DNA of 64,000 bases from Lautropia sp. SCN 69-89 (GTDB taxonomy: Bacteria > Pseudomonadota > Gammaproteobacteria > Burkholderiales > Burkholderiaceae_E). The notes below the pieces were generated by a model. It was not told the DNA's origin. It saw only the letters and a list, made by a program, of their open reading frames with translations, and made no database searches. Every line of letters begins with the position of its first letter. Position 1 is the first letter of the stretch. A program made the translations under genes and the position numbers. Positions 61,255 through 64,000 of this stretch are shown one piece after another. The stretch covers positions 1 through 64,000 of the forward strand of contig MEED01000008.1 of the NCBI GenBank assembly GCA_001724855.1. The letters run 5' to 3'.

Positions 61255-61947
61255 ATGTCCATCAGGAAAGCCGCCACTGCCGCGCTGTTTGGCACCGCGC
61301 TCACGCTGGCGTCGGCAAGCCAGGCTGCCACTTTGTTCCAGGACAGCTTCGACAGCGATTCTGGGAGCAGTACCCTCAATTTCAATTCGCTGACGAACTG
61401 GACGGTCTCCGACGGCACGATCGACTACATCCGCAGCGGCGGCTACGGCATCAGCTGCTCCGGCGGCACCGGCGGCTGTCTCGACATGGACGGATCGACG
61501 AGCAATGCGGGCCGAATCACCAGCACGGCGACTTATTCGCTGACCGCGGGCGTCACCTATACGCTGAGCGGGCTGATATCCGGCAACCAGCGCGGCGGGG
61601 CCGACGACAGGCTTACGATGGGCTTTCTCGATGCAGGCACCGGCACGTCGCTCGTGAGCTTCACGTTCGCGGCGATCGCGCCCGGCGCGGCGTTCGGCAC
61701 GCAGTGGCTCGCGGTGACCTTCGCAGCCAACCAGACTATCCGGCTGTTCTTCGAAGGGTACGGCGGCGACAACTTCGGAGCGATCCTCGACAACGTGCTG
61801 TTCGTCGACGACGGAGGCTCCACTACGGTGAGCGAGCCGGGCACCCTGTTGCTCGCCGGCGTCGGCCTGATGCTTGCGGCGCTCGGCCGAAGGCGCGCGC
61901 GCTCCCAGGATCCCTACCCCGGCCGTGGCAGTTCGCCGGCGAGGTAA
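61255..61947 (+). CDS. PEP-CTERM-type exported protein
   Basis: This 230-residue protein has a signal peptide (MSIRKAATAALFGTALTLAS), a Ser/Thr/Gly-rich beta-type body (DGSTSNAGRITSTATYSLTA, FEGYGGDNFGAILDNVLFVD) and a C-terminal sorting segment VSEPGTLLLAGVGLMLAALG followed by RRRARS. It carries Ser-Glu-Pro where PEP-CTERM proteins have Pro-Glu-Pro; the rest of the signal is standard, so sorting by exosortase is likely if the cell has one. GAGGAAGG sits before the ATG. Upstream dyads include GAATT-N5-AATTC at 61177-61191. Its last 34 bases overlap the convergent gshA gene. Confidence 0.82.
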   Translation: MSIRKAATAALFGTALTLASASQAATLFQDSFDSDSGSSTLNFNSLTNWTVSDGTIDYIRSGGYGISCSGGTGGCLDMDGSTSNAGRITSTATYSLTAGVTYTLSGLISGNQRGGADDRLTMGFLDAGTGTSLVSFTFAAIAPGAAFGTQWLAVTFAANQTIRLFFEGYGGDNFGAILDNVLFVDDGGSTTVSEPGTLLLAGVGLMLAALGRRRARSQDPYPGRGSSPAR

Positions 61948-63539
61948 CGCTGCCGATAGGTCTCGAACGGCATGTCGTCGGCGGCCTCGATGCGCCGCTG
62001 CTCGGCCAGTGACTCTTCGGCCATCCGCGCGAAGCGCACCTGTGCGTCGCGATCGAACGGCAGCGCGAGCAGCGTGTGGTGGTGCTGCTGTGATTGCGCC
62101 AGCGCGAAGCGGGAAAACGAGTTGTCGAAGCGCTGCGCCATCGTGCGCAGGGTGTGCGCCGACGGCGTGAGTGCCGGGTCGTCGAGAAGCGCCGCAGCCG
62201 CGGCGAGCGCGTCGCGGTGGCGGGTAACTGCCGCCGGCGCGCCGGTGGTGGCCGCGTGCGCCGACCCACCGGCCGATGCGGCGGCATCGAGCGCGTCTGC
62301 GATCGGCGCGCAGTCGCGCAGCACTTCCCTGCCCCACAGCGCCAGCTCGATGTCCGCGTCGCCGCGCTGCAGCCGCAAGCCCGGTTCGCGGCCGTGCTGC
62401 GCGACCTTGTGCTGGTTGCGCGACATCGCGGCGATCTCCTCGGGCGTATCGGGCGGACTCACGTCGAGCAGGCAGTAGAGCAGGAACACGTCGAGGAAAT
62501 CGAGCGTCGGCGCCTCGATGCCGATCGGGCTGAACGGGTCGAGGTCGAGGCAGCGCACCTCGACATACTCGACGCCTCGTTCGGCCAGCGCGCGCAGCGG
62601 TCGCTCGCCCGGGCGGATCGTGCGCTTGGGCCGGATCGTGCCGTAGAACTCGTTCTCGATCTGCAGCAGCGTCGCGGCCAGCTGCCGGTACAGTCCGTTG
62701 CCGTCGTGAATGCCGATGCGCTCGTAGGCCGGATACGGTTCGCTGAGCGCGCGCGACAGCGACTTCGAGTAACTCTCCAGGCAATTGAAGCTCACCGCGA
62801 GCGACGACTGCACGTCGCTCTGGTAGCCCAGCGGCCCCATGCGCAGCGACGTCGCGTACGGCAGGTGCAGGGTGCCGCCCTCCAGGCTCTGCAGGCCGTG
62901 CGGATGCCCGGCGAGGAAGGTGCTGCAGGTCGCCGGCGACGCACCGAACAGGTAGAGCAGCAGCCACGAGCGGCGGCGGAAATTGCGGATCAGCGAGAAG
63001 TACGCGGCGGTGCGGTAGTCCTGCTGCGATCCGGTGTCGCCATCGGCCTGCTGCAAAATCGGCCAGGCCGCCTGCGGCACCGAGAAGTTGTAGTGGATGC
63101 CCGAGATCGTCTGCATCCGCCGGCCGTAGCGATGCGACAGGCCCTGGCGGTAGACCGTCTTCGCGCGCCCGACGTTCGAGGTGCCATAGCGCGCCAGCGG
63201 AATCGCATCGTCGGGCGGCAGCCCGCAGGGCATGCTCGCCGCCCACAGGATCTCGTCGCCGATCTGCCGATGCACGGCCTGGTGGATCGCGGTGAGCTCG
63301 GCCAGGCACGAGCGCGCATCGGCGTGCACGCCGGTGATCAGCTCGAGCTGCGACTCGCTGAAGTCGGTGGTGATGTGCGGGTGCGTGAGCGCCGAGCCCA
63401 GGCCGCGCGGGTGCGGCGTGTCGGCCAGCGTTCCGTCGGGGCGCGCGCGCAGGCTCTCCTTCTCGATGCCGCGCGCGAGCCTTCCCAGGACATCGGGCGA
63501 AAGGCGGTGAAGCCGGTCGGTGAGGCGGTTCGAGGGCAC
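61914..63539 (-). CDS. gshA: Glutamate-cysteine ligase (GshA)
   Basis: This 541-residue enzyme joins Glu and Cys with ATP, the first step of glutathione synthesis. The proteobacterial GshA pattern is clear: ARGIEKESLRARPDGTLADT, TTDFSESQLELITGVH, MQTISGIHYNFSVPQAAW, GPLGYQSDVQSSLAVSFNCL, YSKSLSRALSEPYP and EYVEVRCLDLDPFSPIG. The start is GTG at 63539 (PSNRLTDRLHRLSPD); the longer frame to 63884 runs through the next small gene and is not family sequence. Its end overlaps the PEP-CTERM gene by 34 bp. Confidence 0.93.
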   Translation of the reverse strand: MPSNRLTDRLHRLSPDVLGRLARGIEKESLRARPDGTLADTPHPRGLGSALTHPHITTDFSESQLELITGVHADARSCLAELTAIHQAVHRQIGDEILWAASMPCGLPPDDAIPLARYGTSNVGRAKTVYRQGLSHRYGRRMQTISGIHYNFSVPQAAWPILQQADGDTGSQQDYRTAAYFSLIRNFRRRSWLLLYLFGASPATCSTFLAGHPHGLQSLEGGTLHLPYATSLRMGPLGYQSDVQSSLAVSFNCLESYSKSLSRALSEPYPAYERIGIHDGNGLYRQLAATLLQIENEFYGTIRPKRTIRPGERPLRALAERGVEYVEVRCLDLDPFSPIGIEAPTLDFLDVFLLYCLLDVSPPDTPEEIAAMSRNQHKVAQHGREPGLRLQRGDADIELALWGREVLRDCAPIADALDAAASAGGSAHAATTGAPAAVTRHRDALAAAAALLDDPALTPSAHTLRTMAQRFDNSFSRFALAQSQQHHHTLLALPFDRDAQVRFARMAEESLAEQRRIEAADDMPFETYRQRYLAGELPRPG

Positions 63540-63654
63540 GATCGAATCCGTTCGGAGCCGTCGGGCATCCGTGAGGGGAACCAGCAGCGATCTTACGCGC
63601 TTGCCGGCGCGGTCGAGGCGAGGTGGGAAATGTCTCGCCCGCCGGAGCGTGGGC

Positions 63655-63759
63655 TCACGGCATCCGCGAAGGCAGGCGGATCGTCTCGCCATCGACGGTG
63701 AACGTGCCGTAGCCGCGATGGTGAAAGCAGCTGCCGATTCCGACCACCGTCCTGGCCAT
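63655..63759 (-). CDS. 34-residue ORF with perfect ribosome binding site
   Basis: ATG 63759 has GGAGGT 6 bases upstream and opens a 34-codon frame starting MARTVVGIGSCFHHRGYGTF, continuing with TVDGETIRLP and ending SRMP. It is rich in Gly and has one Cys and two His. It lies 21 bp after the patatin-like stop on the same strand and 115 bp before gshA. No family is recognised. It may be a real small protein, or a short upstream frame coupled to gshA translation. Confidence 0.45.
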   Translation of the reverse strand: MARTVVGIGSCFHHRGYGTFTVDGETIRLPSRMP

Positions 63760-63780
63760 TTCGACCTCCACTCGCGAAAG

Positions 63781-64000
63781 TCAGCGTCGATCCGCTCCGA
63801 ACAACGGTTCGCTGGAGAATTCGCGCACCAGGTCGAGCGTCGAGCGCCGGCCGATGTGCGCGAAATTGTGCGCGAGCCAGGCATGGGCGGCCGACGCGCC
63901 CAGGCGGTGAAGGCGCGCCAGCGTAGCCGGATCGGCCGCCATCCTGCTGCTGTCGCCGAGGCGCGCGATTTCGGCGCCGCCGTCGAGCCGGTGCAGCCGA
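63781..64000 (-). CDS. Patatin-like phospholipase family protein, C-terminal part (runs off the window)
   Basis: The final 220 bases read, on the minus strand, the C-terminal 72 residues of a protein: EIARLGDSSRMAADPATLAR, LHRLGASAAHAWLAHNFAHI and GRRSTLDLVREFSSEPLFGA. The pattern (LGxxSKxNAD ... LRxLGRxxAxxWLxxNFxxIGxxSTxDL) resembles the end of bacterial patatin-like phospholipases. The catalytic GxSxG and Asp motifs would lie outside the window, so the call rests on this tail only. The 34-residue ORF follows after 21 bp. Confidence 0.5.
   Translation of the reverse strand, partial: RLHRLDGGAEIARLGDSSRMAADPATLARLHRLGASAAHAWLAHNFAHIGRRSTLDLVREFSSEPLFGADRR

Overview
The window is high-GC, densely coded chromosomal DNA. 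It is most likely from a betaproteobacterium, probably of the order Burkholderiales. Pointers are the gene order yciB-bolA-ppiC, the block mltG-tmk-holB-pilZ-tatD-ankyrin, a proteobacterial GshA, a PEP-CTERM-type protein, a DUF4148 protein and an IS21-type element end. All assignments come from reading the translated sequence; no database search was run. No rRNA, tRNA or CRISPR array was seen.

Layout. (1) 1-4.8 kb: an IS21-like end cuts an acyltransferase gene. After it come a DMT exporter, a LuxR-type regulator divergent from a lipoprotein gene, an exported protein and a SymE-like fragment. (2) 4.8-12.5 kb: phosphoketolase, then a LysR regulator divergent from dabB-dabA, a dissolved inorganic carbon (DAB) transporter with all four zinc-site residues present. 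(3) 12.6-17.1 kb: a DUF2249 protein, a DEAD-box RNA helicase, a 59-aa protein, an L,D-transpeptidase, a decayed P-type ATPase and a PaiB-like flavoprotein. (4) 17.1-22.3 kb: a three-gene operon (barstar-like protein, SorA and SorB sulfite dehydrogenase), tadA, a 158-bp palindrome, ppiC-bolA-yciB, a new 42-aa basic protein and msrB.

(5) 22.5-38.7 kb: a long catabolic block on the plus strand. It holds an acyl-CoA ligase, a complete LivKHMGF-type ABC importer, a 79-bp perfect inverted repeat, a FadB/FadJ-type multifunctional enzyme, a thiolase, a haloalkane dehalogenase of the DhlA type, two SDRs, an MDR reductase, an epoxide-hydrolase-like enzyme and an HSL-type esterase. Together these suggest uptake of an organic acid, CoA activation, beta-oxidation and hydrolytic clearing of halogenated, epoxide or ester side products. 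(6) 38.7-49.8 kb: an in-frame GNAT-DUF4197 fusion, NRDE and DUF4936 proteins, ygfZ, the mltG-tmk-holB-pilZ-tatD-ankyrin operon, a ZIP transporter, a 3-hydroxyisobutyrate-dehydrogenase-like enzyme and a DUF488 protein.

(7) 49.8-50.8 kb: an accessory patch with a near-consensus XerCD dif site at 50228-50255. Beside it are a filamentous-phage-type HTH gene without its own stop and two strong hairpins. This may mark the replication terminus and a dif-integrated prophage scar. (8) 50.8-64 kb: a DUF2127 membrane protein, a DUF4148 protein, a large hybrid histidine kinase with one receiver lacking its Asp, a PolX-type polymerase/PHP protein, an orphan RapA-like SNF2 ATPase, a ubiquitin-like/Mut7-C protein, a PEP-CTERM-like exported protein, gshA, a 34-aa ORF with a perfect ribosome binding site, and the C-terminus of a patatin-like protein that runs off the window.
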